DNA from: Siphonodentalium dalli
Lineage: Eukaryota > Mollusca > Scaphopoda > Gadilida > Siphonodentaliidae
DNA length: 64,000 bases
Reading direction: 5' to 3'
NCBI GenBank assembly: GCA_032622095.1
Contig: CP136066.1
Span: 101,639,319-101,703,318, forward strand
In this document: positions 34,551 to 48,336 of the stretch, piece after piece
How the letters are laid out: every line of letters starts with the position of its first letter
Position numbering within the stretch: the first letter of the stretch is position 1
Program-made: the position numbers and the translations under genes
Notes under the pieces: generated by a model
Seen by the model: the letters and a program-made list of their open reading frames with translations, nothing else
Told to the model about the DNA's origin: nothing
Database searches by the model: none

Positions 34551-36581
34551 ACGGAATCAAATATGCGAACTGAGTGTCTTCGTCGGAGGTATAATAAATG
34601 TTTATGTTAAGCATGTGGTTATATATAGTTAAATTACAATTTTGAATGTTATCTACTATTTTTCGAATACCGTGCGCTACATTAAGTCAATGGTCCAGGA
34701 AGACTCCCATCATCAAGGAAGTATACTGACAATAATCACATGACACCATTACCAGAACGCAATTTCTCTAATATGCAAAAAGAAAAAGAAAGACACTCTA
34801 TATATACAAATACATTAAATGACTTGTTGTCCATTCTTCGTTTTCAATATTGTATTTGTAGCAGCGTTTGTTTAGTTCAAAATAAAATATTGGTTGAACC
34901 AAAGAAAACAGAAACGCTCATTTTAATACATATAAACCATTCTTCGTTTGACATTTGGGAGCCTATAGCAAAAAGGGATTGCTGTAGCTTGCCTGCTGCT
35001 TCACTAAAATTTAGAGCCTGGTTGTATGATCAGGGGAGATGATATAACAGGCGTCGATTTTAATAGAATGATTATCAACAATCGACACAATTTGATTGTT
35101 GCAACCACGAAGTCCGGTAACGCTATTCAGGCTGACCCCCGTCGATCACGGAAAGTGGTGACACGTCAGGACAAAGATGTTTGCCCATCAGCTAGGTATG
35201 CAGCAAATAACACGTAGGCCGAGACATTTCTGGAGTGGGCAAATACCGGAAAACAGAAACGGATAGCCTTCTCAACGGTGGAACAATACCACGGAATGGG
35301 AAATGGAAGTGATGGACAATATGAGAGTGAGAGGTGTCATGATGTATGTGGCTGAGAATGCGCAGATAGACACAATTGAGTAGACACCTAGGAGCGCGAA
35401 GATCTCGAATACTAATCCTAACCCAATTGAACGCCCTCGAGGACGTGGGGCCTTGGGCAAGTCTATCCGGAAGCATGTCGCAAGGCGCCTACGATTACAT
35501 CGACGAAATATGATCCACCATGTTGACGACATGCGTTTGGAAAAAAATTTAACGACAAACATTATGAGAGTGATTAGCAAATAGCACAAACACGCTCTCT
35601 GTTGTCCCCAGAACACCTCAACTGAATTTTGTAAATTTGCAATTTCAATTGTGTTTGTCGATATCAGTTTTAACATTATTTACGCCCCAAATTGAGTCTT
35701 GACAACGGTGAATATATATGTTGATATTCATAACACGTTGATTAGTACAATCAACAATATTTAGCCTCACATATATTCCACCATGCTCAAACCCCATGGG
35801 AGTTTCAAACGGATTTAGCAAACGGACCCCATGGAAAGTCGATTATCATATGTAAATTTTAAATAAAATACCATTTATATGTACACCTCTTTAGTTTCCC
35901 CACTCTTTCTCAAAGTGATAAGACTATACTTTGGTTTAAACAATATTTATTTCTACCCTCAAAGAACATATATAGAATTTTTTTTTTTTACAAATGTTTA
36001 TGACATAATTTAGAATAGATGCCGACGAAGAGGATCTAACACTGTACTTTGACTGATTCCTAAACTGAAACTTAATGTGGATTATCACCAAGGAGACAAC
36101 TTACAATACCCACCTTCTCAATTAACAAAAAAAAAATAGTGAGTTATAATATTACATTTAATGTCGTACATCATAATTTGCTCGAAAATGACGATAATAT
36201 ATCACGCCCGGCAATCTCAACATTCGATGTTTTTCTATATTTCAAAAAATGTCAGCCTGTTATTAGACTAATACAGTAATGGGCTTCGCAACTGTGTATT
36301 CCATAAGTTATTAAAACTCAACAAAAGCGGATATCTGCTTGCTGCTAGATTCCCCCCCCCTTTCTATTCTACTCATGTTTTCATCATCAAAATGTTGTTC
36401 ATCATAATTGTAATGTAAATTGGGGCAAATATATATTGTTTAAATCACTATAAAACTGACATCAATAATCAATCGTGCAATAACTCGTGGCATTGAACCG
36501 CTATACATGTATATAAGCAATACAAAACAAGATGATCATTCTGTCATTCCATAATTTATCAATAGAAAGGTGAAATGGATA

Positions 36582-37830
36582 GTATGAAGAACCCCGTGAT
36601 AGTTTGCCATGAAATTTTGTCAGAAGTGTGAACGATATATACTGCGTCCCTGTCTGCGTGTAATATGACTCCGTACAGTATGTAATGGAGTGTTAATAGT
36701 TTTAAAAGTAAATAAACACCCATATAAGACGATGGCGGAAGCCAGGTCATCATTTCACGCCCCTCTAAATTTTTCAATTCAAAGTGTGTAATAAATAGTA
36801 TGAAGAGCCCGTGGTATAGTTTGCCAGAACACTTTGTCAGGTGTGTGAACGTATACTATACGTCCCTGTCAGCGTGTAATATGACTCCGTACAGTATGAA
36901 ATGGACTGTATAGTATTAAATGTAAATAAGACACACAATAATCTTAAGGCGATGGCGGAAGTCAGGTCATCATTCATTTCACACCCCTCTGAATGTATTA
37001 AATAAAGTGTGCGACAGATAGTATGAAGAACCCCGTTGTATAGTTTGCCATGATATTTTGTCAGAAGTGTGAACGTACACTGCGTTCCTGTCAGCGTGTA
37101 ATCTGACTCCATAAAATACGCAATGGAGTGTTATTAGTTTTAACCCTTTACCCAACAACCGGCCAAAAACGGCCAAATAAAGCTGCAACAGCCTAAATTA
37201 TCTTGGGTCTGTCTCAATAAAACCATGCAAATATGGATATCATTGGAACCGGCTCATTGACCACATTGTGATGGTTACAGTTATGCCCTGTGCCAATGCA
37301 TTCTCTTATATATGCGAGTCGACCATAGGTCGCCTCGCATATATAAGAGAATGCATTGGCCTAAATCTTTTTTTAACACTTTTTGCCATTTTTTCTTACA
37401 TTCTTTAACAATTTTATAATTTTTAATGTGTTAAGCCAATGCATTCTCTTATATATGCGAGGCGACCTATGGTCGACTCGCATATATAAGAGAATGCATT
37501 GGCACAGTGCCCTTCTGTTGGGTAAAGGGTTAAAAGTAAATAAAATACGTAATTTAAGGCGATGGCGGAAGTCAGGTCATCATCCATTTCACACCACTCT
37601 AATTTTATAAATTAAAAGTTTACAATAGATAGTATGAAGAACCTCGTGGTAGTTTACCAGGACAATTTGCCAGAAGTGTGAACGTATAATACGTCCCTGT
37701 CAGCGTGTAATATGACTCGGTACAGTATGAAATGGAGTGTTATTACTTTTAAATGTAAATAAAACACCTCGTAAGGCGATGGTGATGTCAGGTCATCATC
37801 AATTTCACGCCCCTCTATTGCCAATATATA
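36582..37830 (+). repeat. Four-unit tandem array, period 216-223 bp
   Basis: Units begin GTATGAAGA(A/G)CC at 36582, 36798, 37021 and 37632 and share GTGTGAACG, CGTCCCTGTC-GCGTGTAAT, GGCGATGGCGGAAG-CAGGTCATCA and a TTTCACGCCCCTCT end (AGGCGATGGTGATGTCAGGT in the last). The third unit is lengthened by the 386-bp insertion at 37144-37529; subtracting it and its TTAA duplicate restores the normal period. No coding sequence: frames on the minus strand are repeated but interrupted. Confidence 0.85.
37144..37529. mobile_element. 386-bp piggyBac-like MITE with two internal palindromes
   Basis: Flanked by TTAA (37140-37143 and 37530-37533). The 14-bp terminal inverted repeats are perfect: CCCTTTACCCAACA and TGTTGGGTAAAGGG. 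Inside are two 69-bp palindromes (37292-37360 and 37435-37503), each with long complementary arms, and inverted relative to each other around a 74-base AT-rich spacer. The neighbouring tandem units give the empty site GTTTTAAAAGTAAAT. TTAA plus 5' CCC is the piggyBac signature. No transposase; non-autonomous. Confidence 0.9.
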
Positions 37831-40800
37831 GGCCCAGGGCACGGGGCATGCATATGGATTCATTATGTGTAAGCAATATGGTGGCAGCTTATAGTACATG
37901 ATGTAACACAAGTGTTCATTCACGAACATACACCGAAAACTTGTAAGTCAAATTTGTCAGCATGTGGGCGTACCTTAATGAGCACAGTCATTGGATGTTT
38001 TGATTGACTAATGTCGACCATTAACAGAGGAAGTTTAACCAGGTTTTGACTATCGGTTGAGCGTCAATAAGTCAAAAGATAAGCTATGATAAAGAGCGAT
38101 TATACTGTAGCTTCGTTGACAATTAACGATGAACATTAAAGAGCGTTCTTGAATATATGACATCTTATCTCACTGTATTTTTTGTGGGCTCTTTCGCGAT
38201 GCATATATGTCGCACACATATAGTGTCCGATAGGAACCAAAAAATAAATAACTTCTGTCATTTCACAGATCTTATCATCTTATCCCAAATCTCACACTCG
38301 ATAATGAACTCTAAAATATGCTAAATATATCACCATGCGTACACAGTTGTCTGGAAATTGATCAATGTGTGAATGTAGCATATTAGCCGTGACGGCGAAC
38401 GGTGGTTAAGTGACAAGGTGCATTTCGATTTCGATTTTATTGTATATGAATTATATACATGGGGATTGGGGCACAAGTTTTGTCAACTTAGTGACGTCCC
38501 TCATCCGCACAAAAGATGTATATAACATAACATTTAAACAATATGACAGGATCAAATTTGTGTATATTAAAGCAGGGAAAAAGATGTGAATATTTTTACA
38601 GAGTGTGCTATGCGTGGGGTTTTATTGTGTCCAGTTTTTTCTCTCACGTTGTCATAAGTTGTGTCTAAAATGGCCGGGCATTTAAATGTTAAATTATTTT
38701 CAATGACATGTTGTCGCAATAGAGAAAAATATATGATGTTACCCAAAACGTTTGGTTGCAGTAATGTAGGACTGTGTATTATGAAATAGTAATATATTTC
38801 TTCTGCGATCATTTTCAGAGATTCCACAGACAAGATGCTTAGTATTTTCTATATGAAAGTTATTAGTTTTCAGTTTGTGGTAAAATATTCTTCTCTGGTT
38901 GGTGAACAATGGACAGTGGAAGAAGAAATGACTAACATATATATATACAAGGTGCAAGAGCGAAACTGGTTCGAATCCCGGTTATGATTAACGAACAAGG
39001 ACGATATAACCAGTCACGTATTTGGACATGTTTTTCAGTTGAGTTCCCGTGATGTGAGGTTTCTATACGTGAAGTGGCGTGAGTTCTCTGCGAATTAATA
39101 CTGCGCGGCCTTTCCTGCAGACATATAATTAGCAATGTCGTGATATAGGCCTTGTGGCTGAAACGGCGATAATTCACAATAAGCACACAACCAAATCCTC
39201 GACCGCGAATAAAAGCAGCTGATAACTGGATGGGGATTCCCCGTCAGATTTCCAAGCAAAACTTACCGACGTGCATGCTTCGATAAGAACGGAGACTAAT
39301 CCACCCACACATTCTCCATTAAACTACTGGATTATAGGTATCAGAATTTAGAAGCCCACAAAGTACGACTTAACCTAAATACTCTGATCTGAACAGATGT
39401 TCCCACAGCTATGACTGAAACTATACACGAATCTACCAAACAGGAACGAACGTTTAGTGCGCCAAACATCACGTAGCGAGGAGACTACCAGACACAAATG
39501 CGAAGCTCCAATGGAGGACCGATCACGTTTTTATGCATTGTAAACAAACATGGACTGTACATTTTTGAGATAACTTCACGTCTAATCATCTAGGCAGTTG
39601 TATAACGAAGAGTATAAAACAACGGCGAAGGAGACAGAGATGTATCGACCGGGTTGTGTTTGGTCCGACCAGGAAATATGTCCTGTGTGCGTTCATATAA
39701 TTTTGGACCATTCCGAAGGTTTATTCACAATTATGTCCATGGTTGTTGGCTCAAACATTTGAGAGGGATAATAATCATAACGCCACATCCGAACGCCTCA
39801 TTTAAATTTGAATCAGAACATCCCGGCTCATGGTCAAAACGCCTCCTAAATTTAGCCACCAGAACGCCACCTTAAAGACATATTATGGACTTGTTCGGGT
39901 GCGTGGAACTGATTAATTAGTACATCAGGCGCTATGCCATCTGGGGAAATGTAGCATTCCACTAACAGCATCATCGAAAATCTCAAAGAAATGAACCATA
40001 CCACTCCATAGAAAACTTCGTGTTAACTACCCTCAATTGTAAATATTTACATCTTGATTCGGGACGCAACTATCAGCGATAAACAAACGCAAATGATTTC
40101 GCCATCAAGAGTCGTCATTGCATTTATTGCATATATTGCATATATAAGAATGACGGTGTGTGTTGTAAATTTGGATTAATATTCGTGAAAATAACTACTT
40201 TAAGCACGATTATTCTCCATTTCTATTTCACCACCCTACCGGAGTGTTTCATATCACTTTAAGATGGCGCTGGGGGGGGGGGGGGGGTACACCTTTGTAT
40301 AAATATCAGTTTCCTCCCAGCTAGGAATGGAAAGCGTTTTATGCTACTGATTTGCTTTAATAGTGAATTGGACATATTTTCGGAAGTGTAGGTACTGTTG
40401 AATTTCACAGGGAGATAATTCATACCTCAGAATTAGGTGAAATGTTTTTAACAGAAAAAACTATTTCCAAAAACTTAATTAAATCAAACTAGTTGCCTCC
40501 TTATGAAAATAATACCAAAAAAACAAAAAACCAGGAAGCCAATGTTGCGATCGATCTTGTATATCTACTGGTTAATTAGTTCAAATAGATTCACTTAGGT
40601 ATAGATAACATATGTTGGGTATTCTTTTGAAAACCAGGAGGTGCCATCTTGAAGGTAATGCCCAAAATTGCTTTAATAATATTTTTCCCCCACAATTATG
40701 TACTATAGATAAGTCTTCTAGCCTTCTGATTACCCTTAATTATGAGGATTTATAGCTTCGATTCTGGAAGATTAAGTTTCTGACAATTTGCCATCATGAC

Positions 40801-43800
40801 CATCAATGTTGTAATTACCATGCACCTCTCCGCAACCTGAATTCGAATACAATTCCAAATAGCAAAGGACGAATCTGTCGTCGTGGTATGGTTTATCACA
40901 ACGAAGAAAAAAAACTCTAAACCGACCAACAAACACATTTTGGTGACGTTACAAATTAGAGCGATGTTTTTTGTTTGGATTGTCGGTGTCTTGCGTCGCT
41001 TTCACGCAGGAGCTATATTAACATATGACATCACAACTCTGCCAGTTTCGTGGACAGAGAGGAGTGACAGGACACACAACACATGCATGGGGGGGGGGGG
41101 GGTCATTAACATCTACGTCGCTGCGCGTAGAAACCACTTTTTAATCGGGCAGAATCGATATCGTTTCAATTTACCGCATATGTTGTACCCTGTGTTTGCT
41201 ACATGCGGTGTGTTTGCCTATTCAACGTAATTGACTCCCAACACTTCCACAAGAACAAATCTGAATATTGTTCCAAACTAGCCCAACAGATAGATTAAGC
41301 CGATTACAAATCAACCACCCGTGGTTGGTTTAAAAGTTAGGATTATGATAGCCGATTACGTTGTCGTCTGTCTTGATATATTTCGACTGCATACTGCCAT
41401 TGTGAAACAATTATTGCCCTTGATCAGCATGTGTTGTCTCCCACTGTGAAGCCGACAAACGGATTAACGCGATTAATGTTAAACCCGCATTATGATGAGG
41501 TGCATTGTCGACCGCAATAATAAACTGCGTAAAATTAATATCACAATAATACATAATTGCACGTACTTGATATTTCAACGTTGAGCAACGGTATTCTCCC
41601 GTTTTATATTATAATATTACTGCGAATTAAACCGAATTTGAAAGACGCTCAACGTCTGACGGCGAATAATACAATTCTTAATGAGGGAGCATGCCGACCA
41701 AAGACGCCTGAGCGTAAACTTAAAACGTAAAAAATAAAATATAGTTTTATAGTAAGGGGGCATGAAGTAAAATCTGCATGGTGGCGCTGGTTTTCACGAA
41801 AAAATAATTTAAATGAGTTGTGCAAGTATTAGATGGTACATATGATGTTCTCAAAAATGAAAAATGCAGTCGTAATCAGAAAGTTTCAAATCAGAAAGGG
41901 GGAGGGGGTGAACATGTCGATATGAAATTCGTCCAAATTTCATTTCACACTTTGAACTTTGAGAACATAACCGGCTCCCTCTGATTTTAAACTTTTTGGC
42001 TACAACTGCATGCATATTTCATTTTTGAAAACATAGCCGTCCGATTGAATCATTTCATTAGATCAAGAAAGGTACAGCGCGTGCACTGGTCACCCATGTC
42101 CAGTAGTTGAGTTGTTCCCGGCCAAAGGCCGGGCAGGATGTTCGGAATTCAGTTTGCTGTTCCATTCACCCTTTCTTGGTGTGTTGGTGATGATCGGTCT
42201 TGTTGGTCTTTGTTCTGTACTTTCGGTAGTCTGTGGATTGAGGTCTTTGGGGCTGCTATATGGGAATGGCGGCACCGTACTTCATTACCACCCATGTTTA
42301 GGAGCCAAGTGAGACTATATATATATACGCATGCATGCACTGGCCAATCTCCCGGTTCGAGAAAGGTGACTTTTTACATGAAACATGTGAACAAATGAAG
42401 CCCCCCTCCTAATACAAACATTTAAGCACACACATGTTAACAATATGACAGCTGAACATATATATTTACATACATGATTTGTGATTGTATGGTACTTAGT
42501 GTAGGATTTGTAATGCCTTCCAGAGCTCATTGCTATATGGGTTATGGTTGATTTGCTGGCCAGAATTTGGTGGCGTTTGAGTGGTTGTTCGTTTAATTTC
42601 AACTGATCTCGGAGCATGGTTTAAAAAAATACCTTATATTTGTGGAGATGGAGAAGTTTTATCATATTTTGGTAGGCAATAGTTAGACTGCTGCTCTGGT
42701 ATACGTAATAGATACGATAGAGCAATACTAAATAACTGATGACTGAGTGGAGAGTAGTCCCATAACTGAGGAGTCGGTATAGATTACTAATTTGAGTAGA
42801 TTATACATTAAATCAATTTGCATTCCTTACTTGTGAGCTAGATTTTTATAGGTGAGTTGTCGAAAAGCTTAGTGGCTACAACATATTGCCGAATTATGTC
42901 GAACAGCTACTTATTTCGAGAAAGCTATGTCAGGATAGATTTGATTTAGATGCTTGGAATTATAACTGTCTAATATTCCACAATAACATATCAATTAAAC
43001 ACCCCGCTGTCCATGTAATGAAAGTAATATTTTCATCACAGTTGGATTGACAAGTGAAGTGACCCTTCGAGGCACACGCTCATACACTAGCGTAAATTAT
43101 GCGGACCACCCCGTAGCGACGGTACAATACCGGATTTCTACTTTTGGTAAATCGAGTGCACCCCAAATAGCGGTTCGATAAATTTCAGACACAGGGGACA
43201 TTCCATCGTAATGAGCGATCAGCCGGCGGCGAATATGGCGGTTTTGAATCGACCGCACGCAACAGCCAGGTGCCAGATATTGTATGACTAATACGGGCTT
43301 TCTGAACTCAGCTAGATGACCTCGCATCTCAGTCAAGATTCATGTAAACATAACATGGGAATGCAACCCAAAAATATTAAAAAAATACCCCGACATAATC
43401 TGGACCGAACACCATGACCTTGTGTCCTGAATGTATGGGCTTATAGATCATGCCATGGGGCCAGAACATATACTCTGGCTATACGTGTGTATGGGCGGTC
43501 ACGCCATGTGTGATCGTGTTATTAGTTGCAAGATGACATCTACACATTGACTAATTGCGAGGCATCGAAGACGCGGGAAAAGGAAAATTAATTTCAAAAT
43601 ATATTAAAGATAGGTTTAGATCGAAAAATTCTGACTTCAAACGCCACGAGCTGCCATGCATCCAACGACCACATGGGACATTGCGATCGCCAGATGTTCT
43701 CGCATATTCGATAAAAACGTTCCATACTTATCTGTATTGATTTGATTTAAACATATATTTTGGGAAGGCAAGTTTTTGAAACTAACACGAACATTCGCAC

Positions 43801-46800
43801 AATCAGCATATGTATAACATATGTATAACAACATTATTACAGGAATAACTAGATGTCTGATTCCATGAAATCAGATATACTTCCATGGTATCCTCAATCA
43901 ATGTATTGGCTTATAGTTTCGTTTGGTCTCGTGTAAAGGTTACTTTGTAACCAAAGATACATTGCATGATTTCATGTCACATGGTTCGAACCAAGACCAA
44001 GTTAACACTATCAAAGTTTGCGTGAATAACATCGTTTACTCGATGCTAAGTTAATCGCATGCCAGACATAACCATGTTAGGAAGGATTAAGACAGGTCTT
44101 GCCAGTACCACTTGGCGAAACCGCAGATTCTTCGCGTTTCGAGAACGTGGCAGTGTCGGTACGAAAACATATAATATTTCAACACCGCACGTTCTGTTCA
44201 GTCCGTATGCATTGGCGTATTAAATGACTTAAATGACAAGCATATGGGCCCAAATTGTAATCTTTGAAGGGCCCAAAATTTCCAAAGAATTTCCGTTCTT
44301 TTCTTTCAGTTTCATGATATGCGTTAGATGTTATATTCTAAATTTCACCCGATTATAAGAGAAAACAAACCCAGACCCATAATACCGACACTGGCAAAAT
44401 TTGGAGTACATCGAACACTCTTATTTTGGACGTATGTGGTGGTCTCCGATGTTTGATTTAAACAATATTTATTGATTTAAACAATATTTATTAGCCCCAA
44501 TATTACATCTCCGATGTTTGTTCGTTTTGATGGAGATACGGCTACAAAAAATTCAAACCAATATACAAACTTTGAGGGCAATTAACTCTTGCTTTTCTAC
44601 TCTGAATTAAAAAATCCATGTTGAAATCGACAGAAGAAAATGTTCCGAAAACTGTTGCCCCCCCCCCCCATGCCCGATCTAAACCTTGCCAAATTTCGCT
44701 TTCGCACTACTGAAATGGCGAAGATTAAAACAACTGTGAAGACCAAATTCAGTTGTCTGGAAAGATGTACGAGAGGACTCCAATGTATTAGAGGTTTGTC
44801 CATCTGTGGGCGATAACTCTACAGGGGAAACGCGGACAAAGGTGTTGATATCCGTGGTCAGTATAGTGCATATCGAGGTGTGTTTATAATACAAGTTTCG
44901 AATGCTCTGCTCCTCACAATTTCTTAAAAACATTTGTTTGGTCCCGAAATCGCGACACCTTCATTTTCAGCAGCTCTTTTATATAGATGACAAAGATATA
45001 CCTTCCTTAGAATTTCTGTGTATTTGCAATTAAATGGAAAACGGCCCCAATATAGAATAACAATAAACTTCCTTGCATAGTTACACCATGGAAGTATAAT
45101 TAATGACAAACAGTTGGGTATGACGAGTGGATGAATGCAATATAAAGAATCCTATATATATAACCATAACATATATGATATTATATAACCCTGCGTGGTT
45201 ATATATATGTCTGGATTTTTTAGGACTGATGGGGCACATGTATTAGGCGGTGATAGAGTCAATCAAGTTCTCGACCTAAACCTGTATAGTATTGATGTAA
45301 ACATATTTTATTATTCCAAATAAATAGACATACAGAATATGAAACAATGGTTTATCAGAATTTGGTGGAATAAGTGGATTTGGCATAAAGCAAAGGATGC
45401 TGAATTAAAGCCATATCCATTATTTCGTGATACCCCAGCCATGAGGATTTTAAGTGTATATAATACCCGGTGCGGGTTGATCCGGGTGTATATATATATA
45501 TAAATTGGTTGATATAATATTAAGGCATCTGTATGAGTATGGATTTGGAATGTGTATACATTTATATTTACATTTGAGTCTCAGCTATAGATTCATCGTG
45601 TTCCTGCCAGTCCTGTCTGACTATATATATAATAATTATTGAAGATATAGATAATGATAACATGCATGACCACGACAATTAGTTACGTTACATTATCGCT
45701 AGACCCAGTGAGATATTTTGGCGGAAGTGGTGGATCGCCATGACTCAATGATGGTCTCCTGAGTAAACAAAAGTTATGAAAACCGTTTAGTTTGGATGTA
45801 TAGCAGTGAAGTATTCCTTTGCATTTTCTCACTCGACCGTACCATATTTCACATCCCAAGAGAAACTCTGATTTTCAATTATATAAAGCCTTCGATAGCA
45901 ATACACAACTGCACGGTGGCTGTATATATCATCCGCAAAACGGCGAATTAATATCGGACGCAATTCATTAATGTGACATTTCAAAGACAAAATTAAATAG
46001 CTGACGTTGATTGTTACAAAGTTGTCAACAATTCGTGTGTTTATAACCAAAACCACAAAGATTTCCAAAGGCCAAGCTTCTTAACGTCACGGAGCGATCA
46101 TATTCACTGGTTTTACTAAATGCACTAATCGCTGATATTAACACGACCACTTAGTTCTCTATCAATCATTATAATTCCACCACTTCAATACACTGAACAC
46201 TACGAGAGGGATTTTCTCCATATTCAGGTTGTCTATTTTCAATTATTTGTTTCCTATAGGCGAAGCGTAAAAGACTTTAAGTCCATAAGAGCATTACAGG
46301 AAAACGGTCGAGAGTGCCGCACGTTTCTGCATTGAGGATTTGTGGGTTTATAAACTTCTACATGTCGACCGTGTCTCAACACGTGAAGGCATTCGTGTAA
46401 AGAGAATCCGTTACTCTGACATTAGGAACTATAGTTCATTAAATTGACCCGTTGTTGATTCAGCAATATTCGCCAATACATAGCTAATTACGACGGTCGG
46501 TATAGTTGACGTTGATGGCGTTATTTTGGTCAGGGATTAATCGATTTTTCAATCCATTATAATCGATCATATAAACGCCTGATACAAAGAAACAAAATAA
46601 TTATTCAGTTGACACCAGAATAATGGAAGTAATATTCATTGGTATTTGAGAATATTGACACATGAAGTACTGCGGAAATTTGCTGATAAAACAACGCAGG
46701 GTATGATGATCGTGAATTTATTATTCCATATTTTCTATTTAAAAAAAACCAAGAACTTTGATTCTGTTCATTATCAGTACATATTTGGTGAGAGACTCTT

Positions 46801-47171
46801 AGGTTTTTGTTTTGTTTTGTTTTTATATAGAGATTTTTGCACCTATTTTATGACACAATCATGTGGTGAATAAAACTGTATATTTATGGTAGGAATGAAA
46901 ATCTCGGGGTTTCGAAAAACAGGTTAAGCATACTGACTTAAAAAATATATTCTTGGTTATAAATCCGGGACCTGTATACAAATTATAGTAACCTTTTTGG
47001 TAACAGTAACTCAACTTTTTCGAAAAATGGTGTCGTATTTTCAAGGTTCAAAATAAAGCTAGAATAATTGGTCGCTTTTGGGACATTCTTGCAATAAAAA
47101 TAGGTCGAAAATAAAAGTAAGATAGACGTTCTTTACTGCTACCATATCATGAAATGACAATCATTATTATT
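37831..47171. other. Long gene-free block
   Basis: No coding exon, tRNA or rRNA recognised. Poly-G tracts occur at about 40271-40286 and 41090-41102 and a poly-C tract at about 44658-44668. A GC-richer patch at 42103-42300 (CCCGGCCAAAGGCCGGGCAG) looks like a fragment of a dispersed repeat but has no second copy here. The rest is AT-rich unique sequence with short frames only. Confidence 0.5.
39232..39242. promoter_or_regulatory. Perfect kappaB-type palindrome
   Basis: GGGGATTCCCC matches the Rel/NF-kB consensus GGGRNWYYCC in full. It has no gene beside it in this window, so it may be chance or a distal site. Confidence 0.2.
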
Positions 47172-48336
47172 AGCTCAACTTACTTTGTAAGTTTGAGCTA
47201 TTGCCATGGTTTGGCGTCCGTCGTCCGTGGTGTCCGTGTGTTCCGTCAACAATTTCCTTTGGCGCGGCTACAGGTCATACCGTTGGTCTGATCTTTATGA
47301 AATTTGTCATGAATGTTGACATTGACATGTAGATGGGAACGAGTCATTTTGGTGTCATTCGGCCAAAAAACATGGCCGCTGGCGACCATCTTGGATTTCA
47401 AAATTCAATCCATTGGCGCGGGCTACAGGTCGTACTGTTCGTCTGATCATCATGAAATTTGTCATGGATGTTAATATTGACATGTAGATGGGAACGAGTG
47501 ATTTTGGGGTCGTTCGGCCAAAAATACATGGCCGCCAGCATCCATCTTGGATTTACCCTTTGCATGACTAAATCCTTTGGCGCGGGCTACAGGTTGTAGC
47601 TTTGGTCAGAACTTCATGAAATTTGTCATGGATGTTAACAATGACATGTAGATGGGACGATTCATTTTGGTGTCGTTCGGCCGGAAAACATGGCCGTCAA
47701 CAGCCATCTTGGATTTTACTCTTTACATGACTACATCCTTTGGCGCGGGCTACAGGTCGTACCTTTTGTCTGATGTTTATTAAATTTGTCATGAACGTTG
47801 CCATTGACATGTAAATGGGAACGAGTCATTTTGGGGTCATTCGACAAAAAAACATGGCTGCTGGCAGCCATCTTGGATTTCAAAATTCAATCCTTTGGCG
47901 CGGGCTACATGTCGTACTATTCGTCTGATCATCAAGAAATTTGTCATGGATGTTAATATTGACATGTAGATGGGAACGAGTGATTGTGGGGTCGTTCGGC
48001 CAAAATACATGGCCGCCAGCATCCATCTTGGATTTTACTCTTTGCATGACTAAATCCTTTGGCGCGGGCTATATGTCGTAGCTTTGGTCAGATCTTCATG
48101 AAATTTGTCATGGATGTTAGCAATGACATGTAGATGGGAACGAGTCCTTTTTTGGGTCAATTGGCCAAAAAACATGGCCGACAGCAGCCATCTGGGATTT
48201 TACTCTTTGCATGACTAAATCCTTTGGCACAGGTTAGACTTTCAATTAGCACCTTTCCTGTCCTATATACTGTCAACCATTAAATTATTCCCCTACCTAA
48301 GTTGAACTACAGTGTCATTGACACTTTCATTAATTG
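47172..48336 (-). repeat. Hairpin-bounded satellite element, copy 1
   Basis: Left boundary is the hairpin AGCTCAACTTAC-TTTG-TAAGTTTGAGCT followed by CCATGGTTTGGCGTCCGTCG. Six units of about 150-165 bp follow (near 47262, 47412, 47577, 47740, 47894, 48058, with a seventh beginning at 48224), each with TTTGGCGCGGGCTACAGGTC, AAATTTGTCATGGATGTTA and ACATGGCCGCCAGCATCC-like blocks. The right boundary is AGTGTCATTGACACTTTCA. The same boundary motifs enclose the array at 60421-61568 in the opposite orientation, so the array moves or spreads as a unit. Confidence 0.75.

Noticed and set aside
38940-39000. GGTTCGAATCCC, matching a tRNA B box
   Set aside because: No A box or acceptor-stem pairing could be placed at the correct distance upstream, so it is not called a tRNA gene or tRNA-derived SINE.
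42090-42275. Pro/Thr-rich frame on the minus strand within a GC-rich patch
   Set aside because: Resembles the sort of fragment found in dispersed repeats, but I could not assign it to any reverse transcriptase or other family and saw no second copy.
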